From Meconema thalassinum (Eukaryota; Arthropoda; Insecta; Orthoptera; Tettigoniidae): 64,000 bases of DNA. Shown in pieces: positions 42,601-54,600 of the stretch. The notes below the pieces were generated by a model. The model worked only from the letters and a program-made list of their open reading frames with translations. It did not search any database and was not told where the DNA came from. Location of the stretch: positions 983,132,482-983,196,481 of the forward strand of contig OX336389.2 of assembly GCA_946902985.2 (NCBI GenBank), in the 5' to 3' direction. Each line of letters begins with the position of its first letter. Positions within the stretch are counted from its first letter, which is position 1. Both the position numbers and the translations under genes were made by a program.

Positions 42601-43631
42601 ACGAATTCTTTCTGCTTAACCTTGTTCTTTTGCATTTGGAACCTGCTGACATAGCCGTGTTTATGAAGGTATTTCCTGGAGGAAATGACTTGAGGACAGC
42701 TGACACATTTTTTGTTGTGACCGAAGCTTGCTCGAACCTAGAGTTCGCAGCTGGTGGAGCGCAGGCCATACGATGTTAGACGTAGTCTTTACTACGCAGT
42801 CGTCACCGTAACTACACACATTAGATGACTATGGCTTACAAAGAGTAAACCAAGGTGCAGGCAGGCATTTGAATAAAACTGTGTTCTCTTATTTATTCAT
42901 TTGATAATGTAAAAGTGTATGAATCCTCTATGTTACCCTTTTGTGTGCTGATTAGCACTTAGCTCATAAGAATGACTTAGATGTTTTTTTTATGGCTGTT
43001 CACTTAGCTTTGAATGTAATTGTTTGTTATTACGGACGTCACCGCCGTAAATGTTGTTATTAATTGATAGGACTTGGCTAGATGAATTAACGTTAAATGT
43101 AAATGTGGAGATGGTATCATCCTAACTTAGATTTGTTTTGCTACCCTGTTAAATTTAAATTCTGATATTAGCTTAATCTTGTAACTTGACCTAGGGATTT
43201 GCGTCGTACCATTTTCCTAGTGTTGCTGTTGTTGCTTTATTATTGTGAGACAGATCTTTCGCGAGGGTTTACTGTAACTTCTCAGGTAGGGACCTGCCCT
43301 TTATTTTTGATTATTTTTGAGCTTGCGGATTAGCCGATAGAAACCCTCCGAACTAGGCTAGGGGTTTGTAAAATTTACAATAAATTTTCACGGTGTTTTA
43401 CATAAGTCTGGATGTTTCTTTTCTCAGTCTAGCTTTTAAGGTGAACCTTTCCTTAGGCAGTCTATGACCTTCGTCACCATGTACCACGATCCCTGTGGAC
43501 TACAGTTTCTCGTGCCGCTTTGGCCTATTTGGAAGTTCACCTGATCCTCACGGCAGTTAGGTCCGACGGATGAGATGTTAGGGAAGTCATTGCGGTTGTT
43601 GGCTATCCTGGCAGCTCCTCTGACGGGCTCA
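39693..43631 (+). repeat. 3' LTR, 3.94 kb
   Basis: Full-length partner of 29540-33477. Differences I noted include AAGGTTC versus AAGTTTC at the start, ACAGACCG versus ACATACCG, TTGACCAGA versus TAAACCAGA (which shortens one random frame) and one extra T in a T run. They are spread thinly, consistent with a recent insertion. Confidence 0.95.
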
Positions 43632-43914
43632 ATACTGATGATTGTTTTTGACATCCTTGTAATACTGAATTAAAATTTGTTTGTAAGTAGTGTCCCACAA
43701 CGGGCGCGGCTATGTCAACCAAACTTCCCATGGCTTTTCGAGCGTTCGTAGCCTACTTAAATTTCATTATTTTCAAGGAACCGATGAGGGAGTATTACTA
43801 CTGCGTGAAAAAAAGGTTTTTTTTAAAGATTTTGTTTCGCAAGGGTGATACGTGAATTGCCAAATTTGACCAATAAAGAACGGTCAGCACCCATAAACTA
43901 CAAGAATACTTTAT
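43632..43914. other. Short unassigned spacer
   Basis: Lies between the Gypsy 3' LTR and the 3' end of the family-C LINE. No feature recognised. Confidence 0.4.
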
Positions 43915-43942
43915 TCTAGAATAATAATAATAATAATAATAA

Positions 43943-44074
43943 TGTTGTTGTTTGAGTCCTCAGTCTTTTGACTGGTTTGATGCAGCCTTCCACGCCTCCC
44001 TGTCCTGAGCTAATCGTTTCATCTCTACATAGCTACCACACCCTACATCCGAGGCAATCTGTTTAACATATTCT
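43943..44074 (-). pseudogene. Family-C LINE, C-terminal end of ORF
   Basis: Minus-strand reading gives EYVKQIASDVGCGSYVEM, KRLAQDREAWKAASNQSKD and a stop, a C-terminus shared by many copies of this insect LINE type. It is cut at 44074 by the Copia 5' LTR; its upstream part lies at 56832. Confidence 0.85.
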
Positions 44075-44279
44075 TGTTGGAATATGTGATCATGTTTTGT
44101 GTTGGTCACACTGTTAATCAGTAAACCTGCTCCGTAGAGATATGTTTCTCTTTTGTTTTTGTTTTGGTGTGTATAAAAGAATGTTGTATCACCTTGTTCG
44201 TTCAGTTCTGTTCTAGTAAATGTCAAGTACATTAAACGTGTGTTCCATTTCATTTGCCTGTGTGCCTCGTAATCCTACA
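44075..44279 (+). repeat. Copia 5' LTR
   Basis: Begins TGTTGGAATATG and ends CGTAATCCTACA; one base of the end differs from the 3' LTR (TCCAACA). The GTATAAAAGAATG segment near 44172 has a TATA box, the likely promoter. Confidence 0.93.
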
Positions 44280-44294
44280 GGTTATGGACCCAGC
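44280..44294 (+). other. Copia primer-binding site
   Basis: GGTTATGGACCCAGC directly follows the LTR and matches, with one change, the GGTTATGGGCCCAGC site to which an internal fragment of initiator tRNA-Met anneals in Copia elements. Confidence 0.85.
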
Positions 44295-44379
44295 CACGGA
44301 TCCACCGTGCGAATATAAAGTGCGTATGATAGACTGCTCGTTATATGAACTGTGAATTTCGTTACGTATCGAAATCAAC

Positions 44380-45651
44380 ATGTCTGCAACCAGCACTTCG
44401 TTACCGGCTATAGATAAGCTGCGAGGTAGTCTAAATTATGTGGATTGGCGATTCGAGATGGAAAACGTCCTAAGACTCGAAGATCTGTGGAGCTGTATAG
44501 TTGGCTACCCGGATGGAGATACTACAACATCTGCGAAGAAAGCGAAAGACGAAAGTCGGGCTAGGGCCAGACTTAACCTCATGGTGGATAAATAAATTTT
44601 CCCAATCGTCATGCCTTGTAAGACCGCGAAGGAAGTCTGGGAAGCTCTTGAAAAGGCCTACTCAGATAAAGGAGTGAATCGGCGGATCATCATCTTGAAG
44701 AAATTGTGCAAAGTTAAATTAAAGCACTACAGGATGATGGAAGGGTATGTCAGTGAGGTTATGGGACTTGCTCAGCAACTTGCGTCTATGAATAAGGCAC
44801 TGGACGACGAGTTTGTGGCAGCTCTTATGCTGAAAGGTCTACCAGATGAGTTTCAGCCTATGATTATGGCTCTGGAAAGTTCCGGAACAGACCTTACTGC
44901 AGACACGGTCCGAACCAAGTTGCTACAAGATACTACTTGGAGTGGGAAAAGTACTTCCAAGCCATCCAAGGATTCTGTTCTGTTTTCACGAGAAGACAAG
45001 ACGAAGAAGAAGCCCTTCTGCTGGAAATGCAAGAAGCCAGGACACTGGAAGCGGGATTGCAGGAAAGAGGAGATGCAGAGCTCAACTCAACAAAAGTCGA
45101 AGGAAGACAAGAGGATGCTGGCAACCGATGGACAGGCATTAAGTGCAAGGGCCTCTACAGGGGCCTGGTTCGTTGACTCTGGTGCTACTAAGCATATGAG
45201 TTCAAGCAAGACTGCGATGGTGAACTTCACTGCTGGTCCTAATCCGGAGATCAGTACAGCTAACAATCAAAAATTGTATGGCCAAGGATCTGGTAATGTA
45301 ACTGTTCAATTAGAAAATGGTATTCCACAAACCTTGTCCAATGTAGAATATGTTCCTGGTCTCACTGCTAATCTTTTATCTGTGTCTGCTGCTACTCAAA
45401 AGGGTTATGTTGTGGTATTCACCGACAATAATTGTGAAGTTTATGATAGTGAAACCTTTGTTGCTACAGGTAATGTAGCACTGACTGCGAGTAATGTGGG
45501 GGGTGTTTACCAAGTCAATGCTCTCAGTGGTCAAGCTAATATTTGATCAGAGGACTCAGAATATTTATGGCATAAACGACTAGGCCATCTTAACAACCAG
45601 AGTATGAAGTTGTTATGAGATGGTCTCACTCATGCAATTAATTTCTCAGAT
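44380..45651 (+). pseudogene. gag-pol: Copia gag, protease and start of integrase
   Basis: One frame with in-frame stops at 44593 and 45544. Gag (UBN2-type): LRGSLNYVDWRFEMENVL, KTAKEVWEALEKAYSD, MLKGLPDEF. Nucleocapsid: a CCHC knuckle CWKCKKPGHWKRDC. Protease: WFVDSGATKHMS with active-site DSG, and VEYVPGLTANLLSVS. Integrase start: LWHKRLGHLNNQSM, the H-H half of the HHCC finger. A SINE interrupts at 45652. As in all Copia elements integrase precedes reverse transcriptase. Confidence 0.93.
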
Positions 45652-45970
45652 GAATGAAAATCCACAGCCTGCTTCCAGTCTCCGACCGGGTCAGGAATGG
45701 AATGATTGAATCCTCCATCTAGCAGCGAGGATATGAACTGTGCCGGCTGCCGAGGCCTGACGCACTCCTCTGGGGCAATGATTAAATGCATGACAGATGA
45801 AATGAAATGATAGTGGAGAGTGTTGCTGGAATGAAATTTTGACAGGGAAAACCGGAGTACCCGGAGAAAAACCTGTCTGCCTCCGTTTTGTCCAGCACAG
45901 ATCTCACATGGAGTGACCAGGATTTGATTCACGGACCCAGCCGGCGTGCTGCCGCCTAAGCCACGGAGGC
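45652..45970 (-). mobile_element. tRNA-derived SINE-C with 14 bp target duplication
   Basis: Flanked by perfect direct repeats TTAATTTCTCAGAT (45638-45651 and 45971-45984). On the minus strand the head reads GCCTCCGTGGCTTAGGCGGC (box A) and GTGAATCAAATCCTGG (box B), followed by CACTCCATGTGAGATCTGTG, GTTTTTCTCCGGGTACTCCG and a 3' end with CAGGCTGTGGATTTTCATTC. The total inserted length including the duplicated 14 bases is 333 bp. It was placed in the Copia integrase gene. Confidence 0.92.
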
Positions 45971-46605
45971 TTAATTTCTCAGATAATGGTTTTAAAAACT
46001 GTTTTTCATGTGCTGAAGGTAAACAGGCTGGAAAACCATTTAAGTCAAGTAAGAGTAAAACTGTATGTAAAAATAAGCTACATCTTATTCATTCAGACTT
46101 ATGTGGGCCTATGCCGGTTCCATCTTGGAGCAATGCTCGTTATTTCTTGACCTTTATTGATGATCATTCTAGAAAGGTTTTTGTGTATTTCCTTGCAAAG
46201 AAAAGTGATGTTTTGGATTGCTTTATTGATTTCAAGGCACAGGTCGAGAATCAGTGAGAAAGGTCTATTAAGGTCCTACGCACTGATAATGGTGGTGAAT
46301 TTTGTAGCAAAGCTTTTGAGAGGCTACTTAAATCAGAAGGTATTCAGCATCAAACTACAACTAGCTATTCTCCACAGCAGAATGGTGTAGCTGAACGCAT
46401 GAATAGAACATTACTTGATAAATGTAGAGCCATGATGAGAGAGTCTAAAGTAGATAAACGCATGTGGGCTGAAGCAATAAATACAGCAGCCTATCTTGTA
46501 AACAGGTCCTCAACCAGAAAAATTCCAGGTAAAGTTCCAGAGGAGATCTGGACTGGTAACAAGGTCAATATGGAGCATCTAAGAACTTTTGGTTGTGTAG
46601 GATAA
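45971..46605 (+). pseudogene. pol: Copia integrase
   Basis: CFSCAEGKQAGKPF supplies the C-x2-C of the zinc finger. The DDE core has HSDLCGPMPV, RTDNGGEFCSKAF and QQNGVAERMNRTLLDKCR, with all three acidic residues. Further on WAEAINTAAYLVNR and the stretch up to LRTFGCVG are typical. In-frame stops occur at 46258 and 46603; the frame itself is kept through both. Confidence 0.93.
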
Positions 46606-48600
46606 GTTCATGTCCCTGATCAAAGGAGAAACAAGTTGGATCCTCAAAGTGAAAAACACATTTTCTGCGGTTATTGTGAGGACAGTAAAGCCTATAGATT
46701 CATGCATCCTGTTACTCATCAACTTGTTAAGTCCAGGGATGCACAGTTCTTTGAAGATGTGTTCCAGGAGGTGTCTGATGTGTCTCCAGGTAATGTTGGC
46801 CCATCCTTGCAGATTAATGAACCTGCAATGTTGCAGATCTCAGTTCCCACTGACAGTGAGGCAGAACCCGACAACTCAGAGGATGGGGCAGAGTGCATTT
46901 CGGAACTTGAAAGCGTATCGCCCATTAGCAGTGCTGGTGTGGCTGTGACTGTTGACTCAGCTGATTTAAGCTATGTCCCTAGTGGAACAGGTTCAGACTG
47001 CAGTGATTCTGTGGGCTCTGCCACCATCGTCAATGAGCCAATGGAGGGGGATGCCGAAGGTAATCAAAGGTATCCTAGGCGCCAACAAAAGCCTGTAGAC
47101 ATGTCAGACTATGTGATATACTTGACTCTCACTGATGACTCTGAACCTAGTACAGTTAAGGAGGCACTGTCCATGCCTGGTAGGGTTAAGTGGGAGCAGG
47201 CTATGAAAAGAGAAATGGAGATACTTCACTTAAATGACACCTGGGATCTAGTTGATAAACCCCAGGGTAAGAATGTTGTCAGTAGTAAGTGGGTTTTCAA
47301 AGTAAAAAGAGACTTTAATGGTAACATTCAAAGGTATAAAGCCAGACTTGTGGCCAGGGGCTTCACCCAAAGGTACGGAGTAGATTTACAGAAACGTTCT
47401 CTCCTGTTGTTCGACACAGCACGTTAAGGATGCTGCTTTCCTTGGCTGTCCAAACAGACCTGAAGGTGGTACATTGGGATGCTGAATCTGCTTTCCTCAA
47501 TGGAAAGTTAGATGAAGGGATCTACATGTATCAGCCAGAAAGTTTTGTCAAGAAAGGTTTAGAGCATACAGATTGCAAGTTAAAAATCTATTTATGGATT
47601 AAGATAATCTTCTCGTTTGTGGAATGAGAGAGCACACTCTGTTCTTGTCAAATTGGGTTACAAAAATTGTGCTGATGAACCCTGTGTGTACTTTAAGAAA
47701 CAAGCCCAAGGTATGGTAATTATTGTATTTTTTGTGGATGATTTCAGTGTGGCTTATAATGATGAGTATGAGATCAAGTCATTGAGGACCTGTATTGATA
47801 AAGAATTTAAGGTACGAGATCTTGGACCAATTTCTTATATTTTAGGTATTAAAGTAAGGCAAGATGAGAATAATGGTACAATGTATCTTAGCCAAGAGCA
47901 GTACATCAGTGAGATTGCAAAGAAATATGGTATGAACGATGCACGTTCCATTGGTACTCCTTTGGAAACCAAACCTAACCTTGGTGTTTCTGATACAGAA
48001 ACTAGTGATCTTCCTTATAGAGAACTCATAGGTTCACTCATGTATTTAAGTGTTTGCACGCGTCCAGATATAAGCTATGCGATATCATATCTCAGTCAAT
48101 TTAATCATTGTTACAATTAATCTCACTGGTCTGCCGCAAAGCGAGTGATGCGTTATTTAAATTGCACAAAAGACTTGTCACTTAAGTATGTCAGGATTGG
48201 AGGTCAATTCATGGGATTTGTTGATGCTGACTGGGCTAATGATAGCACTGACCGAAAATCATACAGTGGTTTTGTATTCAAAATGGCAGGTGGTGCTGTA
48301 TCATGGGGGGCTCAAAAGAAAAAAAAATGGATTTCCTTATCATCTACTGAAGCAGAATACGTTGTACTGTGTGAAGGTGTAAGCGAAGCTGTTTGGTTGA
48401 AACGTGTTTTGTCTAACTTTATAGATCTCAAGTCACCCATCATATTATTGAGTGATAGTCAATCAGCTCAAAAACTGGGAAAAAAAAGGTCCACCATAAT
48501 AGGACCAAACATATTGCCACTAAATATCACTATGTTAGAGATGCTTTGGATTCTAAAGTCATATGCATCAACTATGAGGAGACTTCAAAAATGACTGCAG
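46606..48600 (+). pseudogene. pol: Copia reverse transcriptase and RNase H
   Basis: After an acidic linker (46636-47100) the reverse transcriptase starts WEQAMKREMEILHLNDTWDL, SSKWVFKVKRDFNGN, YKARLVARGFTQ. A frame change near 47385 is followed by VHWDAESAFLNGKLDEGIYM, where the first catalytic D is kept. After a second change near 47600 come VIIVFFVDDFSVAYND with the DD pair, RDLGPISYILGIKV, YRELIGSLMYLSVCTRPDI. RNase H: GFVDADWANDSTDRKSYSG, SLSSTEAEYVVLCEG and LLSDSQSAQKL. There is a stop at 48118 and another frame change near the end. Decayed but complete in domain content. Confidence 0.93.
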
Positions 48601-48690
48601 ACATCCTAACAAAGCCTCTTCCTAAGCCTAAGCATATTTATTTTTGTAAAGACTTGGGTCTTGAATAATGTCCTCTACTCCCACAGGTTT

Positions 48691-48699
48691 AAGGAGGTG
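48691..48699 (+). other. Copia polypurine tract
   Basis: AAGGAGGTG lies directly before the TGTTGG start of the 3' LTR. Confidence 0.75.
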
Positions 48700-49302
48700 T
48701 GTTGGAATATGATTGATAGATAGATTTTATTAATTCCATTTGATCAAATACATGTATACAATACATTTTTGATATAGGACACGTCGGAAATTACATCTAT
48801 AAAATAAAAGTAGTAATAGATATATAATACTAATACCATAACTATTTATAACTTATTATAATAACAGATCTTAAGAGATACAATCTTATTGGACAACTAT
48901 TTACACCTTACTCTATTATCATAATATGAAAACTTAATTCTATAAATACAACAACTTACAGCTAGGTATTACAATTAAAATATAATTATAGATTTTATCG
49001 CTCCTATACACTAAGATATTCAACTACAGAGTAAAAACAATGGCACTGCAGATAAGCTTTCAACATTCTATTAAAGGTTTTTATTTTTGGGGCAATTTTT
49101 ATATACTGGGGTAGTTTATTGTATAATTTAACTCGTGTGTGAAAAGTTCCTTTTTGATATATGCTTGTGTGTGTGTGTGTGTGTGAAATATGAATGTTTT
49201 CATTTTGTCTTGTGTTTTGCCTATGAACATCATTGTTTGTTTTAAGAAAAACATCCTTATTCATTAAATTCTTTTAAAAAACATAATAATTTCAAAGATA
49301 TA

Positions 49303-50041
49303 CAGGGTGTCATTTATGTACTCAAGTACCCTTAAGGGGCGTGTAGGGGATGGGTATAGGATCAATTTTAGATAGGGAACCTGAGGTCGTAACGGCCTCC
49401 TAACCCAAGAAAACAGGTTTGCTTCAGGCCCTCCGCCCCTGTAAAGTAGGCAAGCGCGCCATGTGTTTCTCTTAGGTCAGGCACTCTTTCGCTGTCAACG
49501 GTCTTGGCGCGACCACCGCTCAACGCTGCGTTAGCCGAGAGAATGGCGGCGAGGCGCGGTGCCTCGGTGGTCCTGGGTTCGTGTCTCCTGGGGTGCCATG
49601 CTTTTATTTTATTTTTTTATTTTTTTATTTTTAGAGGGGAAGGAGGGGGCGTAGTCACAGTGCGTCTTCATTCTGTGTTGATTTTTTTAAACCATCGTTG
49701 ATTCTGTAAATTAATTGCCTTTTGATTATTAGTATCAATGAGTTACGTGTGTTTCTGTAGTAGTTAGAGACGACGGAACTATCGATTCGCAAGAGGAATG
49801 CAGCTCTCGGCTAACGCAGCGTTGAGCGGGGGTCGCGACAAGACCGTTGACAGCGAAAGATTGCCTGACCTCAGAGTAACACATGGCGCGCTAGCCTACT
49901 TTACAGGGGCGAAGGGCCTGAAACAAACCTGTTTTCTGGGGTTAGGAGGCCATTCCGACCCCAGATTCCCTATCTCAAATTGATCCTATACCCATCCCCT
50001 ACACGCCCTTTAAGGGTACTCAAGTACATAAATGACCCCCT
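49303..50041. mobile_element. Fold-back / MITE-like element, 739 bp
   Basis: Inverted arms of about 240 bp (49303-49542 and 49800-50041). The outer part reads CAGGGTGTCATTTATGTACT, further in GGGCGTGTAGGGGATGGG and CAACGCTGCGTTAGCCGAGA. ATATA flanks both ends (49298-49302, 50042-50046) where the uninterrupted copy 1 has ATATATAT, so a 5 bp duplication fits but the exact length is uncertain. The 255 bp centre has T-rich runs and no gene. Confidence 0.88.
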
Positions 50042-50832
50042 ATATATGCAGGGCAGTGGGAGAATGTTTAAATCTTTAAACAGAGGTCTACATGATTCTC
50101 TAGTGTTTACATTTGCCATAATTCTAATCGCCCTCTTTTGTATCCTAAACGTGCCTAGTACATCTGGCGACATACCCCAAAATATGACCCCATATCTTAA
50201 GTATGAATGGAAATAAGCAAAATAAGTATTTCTTAATGTGTGCATGCTAGAGCAGGTTTTCAAAATACGTAACGCAAAGCACATCGAGTTCAGTTTAGTA
50301 TTCAGATATTGTATATGTTTATTCCATTTCAAGTCATGTTGTATCCATAGTTCTAAAAACTTTGTTTCTGATTTATTTTCTATTTGATGACCATTTAATG
50401 TTATAATGGGCTTCGCAAGATTCTTATTCTGTATAGTGTTGAAATTTAGACATTCTGTTTTTTATAGTTTATTATGAGGCGATTATCTTGTGAATATTTG
50501 GTTAACTCTCCTGTAAAGGAGTCAGCAGACTGCTGTATGACCTGTTTAGTTTCACCTTTTATTACGAGTGTTGTATCGTCCGTAAACAAAATTTCCTTAT
50601 GTGAATGAACGTTCTGTGTTATATCATTGATATATAGAAGAAAGAGTAGTGGGCCCAAAACCGATCCCTGGGGTACTCCAAATTTAATAATTCCCTCATT
50701 GGACAATGTTTCATTAAGTAATTTGGTTCCATCATCCCTGTGTCTCAAGCTTACTATTTGTTTACGCCTTGTTAAGTAAGACTCTATCCATTCATTAGCT
50801 AGACCTCTAATACCATTTTGATTTAGTTTTGA

Positions 50833-50927
50833 TTTAATTCATCTTTTGAACCGTTTTTGTGCACTGGAATTACTTTTGATAACTTCAAAATATCCGGGTA
50901 AGTTCCTGAGAGAATTGAACTGTTGTA
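50833..50927 (-). repeat. Templated duplication inside CR1 copy 2
   Basis: This ~95 bp piece is a near-perfect copy of 51197-51291 in the same orientation (AATTCATCTTTTGAACCG through GAGAGAATTGAACTGTT). Copy 1 has nothing at the matching place: there CTTAC and CAAAC are adjacent. The segment was therefore copied about 360 bp along the element. Confidence 0.85.
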
Positions 50928-52559
50928 AGGAGGATTTTATGGTCAACAATATCAAATGCTTTCGATAAATCCAAGATTAGGTCAGCTACATGTTCCTTAT
51001 TGTCAATTAATTTCAGTATACTACAGTATTAATACATTCATAACTTGCTATCTGTGTAGATTTTTCCGTTCTGGATCCATGTTGAGAGTTTGATAATATT
51101 TTATTTTTTACTATAACACTTATCAGTCTCTTATACATGATTTTTTCCACAATTTTTGCAATACCAGTTGGTAAGGTAATAGGACGATAGTTATCTAATT
51201 CATCTTTTGAACCGTTTTTGTGCACTGGAATTACTTTTGATAACTTCAAAATATCCGGGTAAGTTCCTGAGAGAATTGAACTGTTTATTAAGTGTGTAAC
51301 TGGATTTATTATATTTTCTGCACATTTCTTTAAAATTGCATCAGGGATGCCATCAATGCCAGCAGAGAATTTATTTTTTAGCTCTTTTATAACTATTCTT
51401 ACCTCTTCACTTGTGACATGAATTATAAATAAAGAATCACTACATATATTTATTTTATTATTAGAATTTAGTGTATTTACCTGTGATTTATTTAATAATT
51501 TTTGTGGAATTTCCAGAAAATAGTCATTAAAAGTGTTTGCTATTTCCTCTGGACTATTAATCACTTTATTATTTCTGGTCAGTGTAATGTTCCTTTGTAT
51601 TTTAGCAGATTTTCCAGTTTCTTTCTTTATCACGAACCACATAGCCCTGTTTTTATTAGATGATTGGGAAATAAAATTATCATTATGCATTTTCTTTGCT
51701 AGCCTTATTTACTTAATATGCTAGTGTTTTTTGTAGTATAAATTGAATTCAGGTGTTGTGTGGTATGGTTTATATATTTTGTGTAGAAATTTCTATCTTT
51801 GACATGAATGTATAATCCCTGTTGTTATCCAATTGCTAGTTTAGATATTTTAATAGCTCTTTGTTCAAAGGGGAATGCTGTTTCAAAATAATGTTTAAGG
51901 GTACTGTTAAATGCATTACATTTATAATTTACATTTTCTAGTTTATGAACTTCTGACCATGTTTCCTCATTTAATAAGTCATTGAAATATGTAATATTTG
52001 TTTCAGTGAATGACCTGCACTTTGATTTTACTCCATTATCATTGTTATTGATTGCTTCGGGTACTTCAAAACTCAGTATTTGTTCATGGTGATCACTAAA
52101 ATCCGGGCAATAGACTTCTATTGAATAGTGATATTTATCTGTATTTTAAAAAAATTGATCAGGAGTGGTTTTACTAAATTTTGTTATTCTTGTTGGGGTA
52201 TTTACTGTAGGTTTCAGTCCATAGGAAATTAGTAACTGTGTTAATAATTCACAATTTCTATCAAATTTTAAGAAATTCACATTTACATCCCCACAAATTA
52301 TTATATCGAAATGTACATTGCTCATGTTATTGAGTAACACTTATAATCTCTATATATATATAAATGAAAAATTGTCTGTTTTTTTTTCTGAATTGCCACG
52401 GAAGTTCAAGTTATTAACGCGTTTCAGACTGGTTTATGACGGTTGCGCAATTTTTGTTGTTGTCTGTCTGTTTGTTTGTCTGTGTACAACTTTGCACGCG
52501 TATCACTCGAGAACTGAGTGGATCAACGTAAAATTTGGTACAGATGTCCATCAGAGGCA

Positions 52560-54600
52560 CGAAAGTAATCATTGATGTAACTCTTCTCCATACCTCTCAT
52601 AAAGGAGGGCCTACCCCCTTAAAATGCATGCTGAAATGGGCGTAGAAAGACGAGACAAAGCTCATTTTCAGCGTCTCAATGTGAGAAACAAAATTCGGGA
52701 GCCCTACGGGCCCCGAAAACCACATTTTATGGTCCTATAACCAACAGTTTTTGAGATATACCCAGGAAAATAATTTCATTTATTAAGCTATTGAAAGAAT
52801 GCAAGCTGGAAACCATGGCAACACATTCTCTGAAGTCCATCTATTTCTGTTAGACGCAATGCCATTCCATTGATTACATTACTGTGAACGTTCGCAAACG
52901 GCTGTAAGGTTATCACGGAACCAACTTAAGCTGTAAAATTCATCAATACGTATATTATGAGCTAAAGGGGGTCAAGGGGTACTCTTGAATTTTTCCACGT
53001 GATTTACACGGGCGGGTGTGGTACTAAAGGTCTATTATATCGCTATCCCTATATTAATAAATTATTATTATGATTATTATTATATTATGACGTACAAGGA
53101 CGAGACAAAATTCATTTTCAGCCCCTCGGTGGCTACTACGTGTTAAGGCTCTAAAACTACGTTTCTGAGATATTCCCAGAAAACTAATTTCATTTAATAA
53201 ACTAATAAATAGATGACGAGTACAGAAGAACACCAAATCAGGAGCGATGTAATATACTGAGAAAATCACAGATGTGGCCAGGAAGAGACGTCTGGCTTTC
53301 TACGGACATGTCTCATGGATGAACCCAACAAGATTAACCAACCGGCTTCTCAACTACTGAGGTAATAGAAAGAGCTTGACACCGTCGCTAACAGTAGTTA
53401 ACAAGGATATCCAAGAACTGAAGATAATGAAAAGCGATATTCGAAGCCGATCACATCTCAGAAATATACTTAAACAGAGTTTTCAGGACAGACCACCCTG
53501 TAAGAAAACCGGCATCATCTGGGCAAAAGAGAGAAAGGAGATACATAGCCAGATAATGCGCGAATATTGGGCAAATATAAAGTCCCTCGCCAAACTGAAA
53601 AGTTGAACGTCGTGGTCCTTAGCTGGCCTATCCAAAAGGAGAAGAAGAAGAACAAGAAGAAAATAATGAAGTAATGCAAGCCGGTAAACATGACAACAAG
53701 ATCACAAGAGGTGACGACCAACTTTCCATTTATTTCTGTAAGAAGCAATGCCACTCAATTAATTACAATTCTGTGAAAGTTTGCAAATGGCTATAAGGTT
53801 ATCATGGAATCAAACATAGACTGTAAAATTCAACAATGCGATTAAGGGGGTCAAGGGGTAACCTAGAATTTTTACACGTGACTTACACGTGCGATATGTT
53901 GTACAGAAGGTCTATTAAATCTCCAAACAGCAACATTATTTTCAAAAATTCCTGGATTGGAATAGTGTTTTTGCAGCTTTTGGGAATTTGGGCCATTTGA
54001 GGCTAAAAATCCCGAATTTTCATGCACCACAAGCCTTTATAATTTATTAAGGGGATGGGGACTTTCCATAACGGTGAGGGTCAGTTTTAATTTGACATAT
54101 ATTGCGTTTCGTCTACGAGGTTTTCAATATTATTGTCACGTCAGGAAGTACATGTTAGGTGAATTTAGTTTGAGAGCACATTTTAAGTAATCATATATTT
54201 GTCGACAAACGGGTTCATTGTAAAGATGATTTTTTATACTGTGTGGTTGATATATATTTATGTTTATGTACGCCTATAATTCATGTTCGGGTGCTTGGAG
54301 CATCGTAAAATTAGGTATTGTAACCATGAGTCAATACACCAATCATTTAGAATACTCTTCAACGTACTTCTCATAGAAGGGTGGGTATAAGGAACAACTT
54401 TTCAAAATACATGCTAAAATAGGCGAAAAATAAAAAAAATCCTAGAAGGATGACCAAAGCATATGTTGCGCTTCTCAATGTGTGACACAAAACTAGGGAG
54501 TCTATAAAGGGTCTCCGAAAACCACATTTTATGGCCCTTAAATAAACAGTGTCTGCAATATACCCAGAAAACTAACTTCGTTCTGATAAACTTATGAAGG
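52560..54600 (+). repeat. Diverged tandem units inside the Helitron
   Basis: Blocks such as CGAAAACCACATTTTATGG, GAGATATACCCAGGAAAATA and GGCTGTAAGGTTATCACGGA occur in the order of unit one (52560-53040), unit two (53090-53930, split by a LINE fragment) and unit three (54340-54600, partial). Confidence 0.75.
53215..53670 (+). pseudogene. LINE C-terminal fragment (family D) inside the Helitron
   Basis: Reads VARKRRLAFYGHVSWMNPTR, then NKDIQELKIMKSDIRSR, MREYWANIKSLAKLK and a stop at 53604. This is the C-terminal tail of an insect LINE reverse transcriptase. The copy ends in GAAGAAGAAG/AAGAAG repeats (53638-53663), its 3' tail. It splits unit two of the Helitron. Confidence 0.75.

Larger units (their letters stand above)
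29540..43631 (+). mobile_element. Ty3/Gypsy retrotransposon with ~3.94 kb LTRs
   Basis: Order: 5' LTR 29540-33477, primer site 33490, gag 33904-36432, pol to 39629, polypurine tract 39681, 3' LTR 39693-43631. Total 14.1 kb, more than half of it LTR. The LTRs begin TGAACCC and end GGGCTCA, an inverted terminal repeat with one mismatch, and differ by well under 1% as far as I compared them. Only short flanks are available and no clear target duplication was found (AATGA left, ATACT right). No envelope gene is present. Confidence 0.95.

Noticed and set aside
29535..43636. Target-site duplication of the long-LTR Gypsy element
   Set aside because: AATGA on the left and ATACT on the right do not match; recombination between copies or decay is possible.
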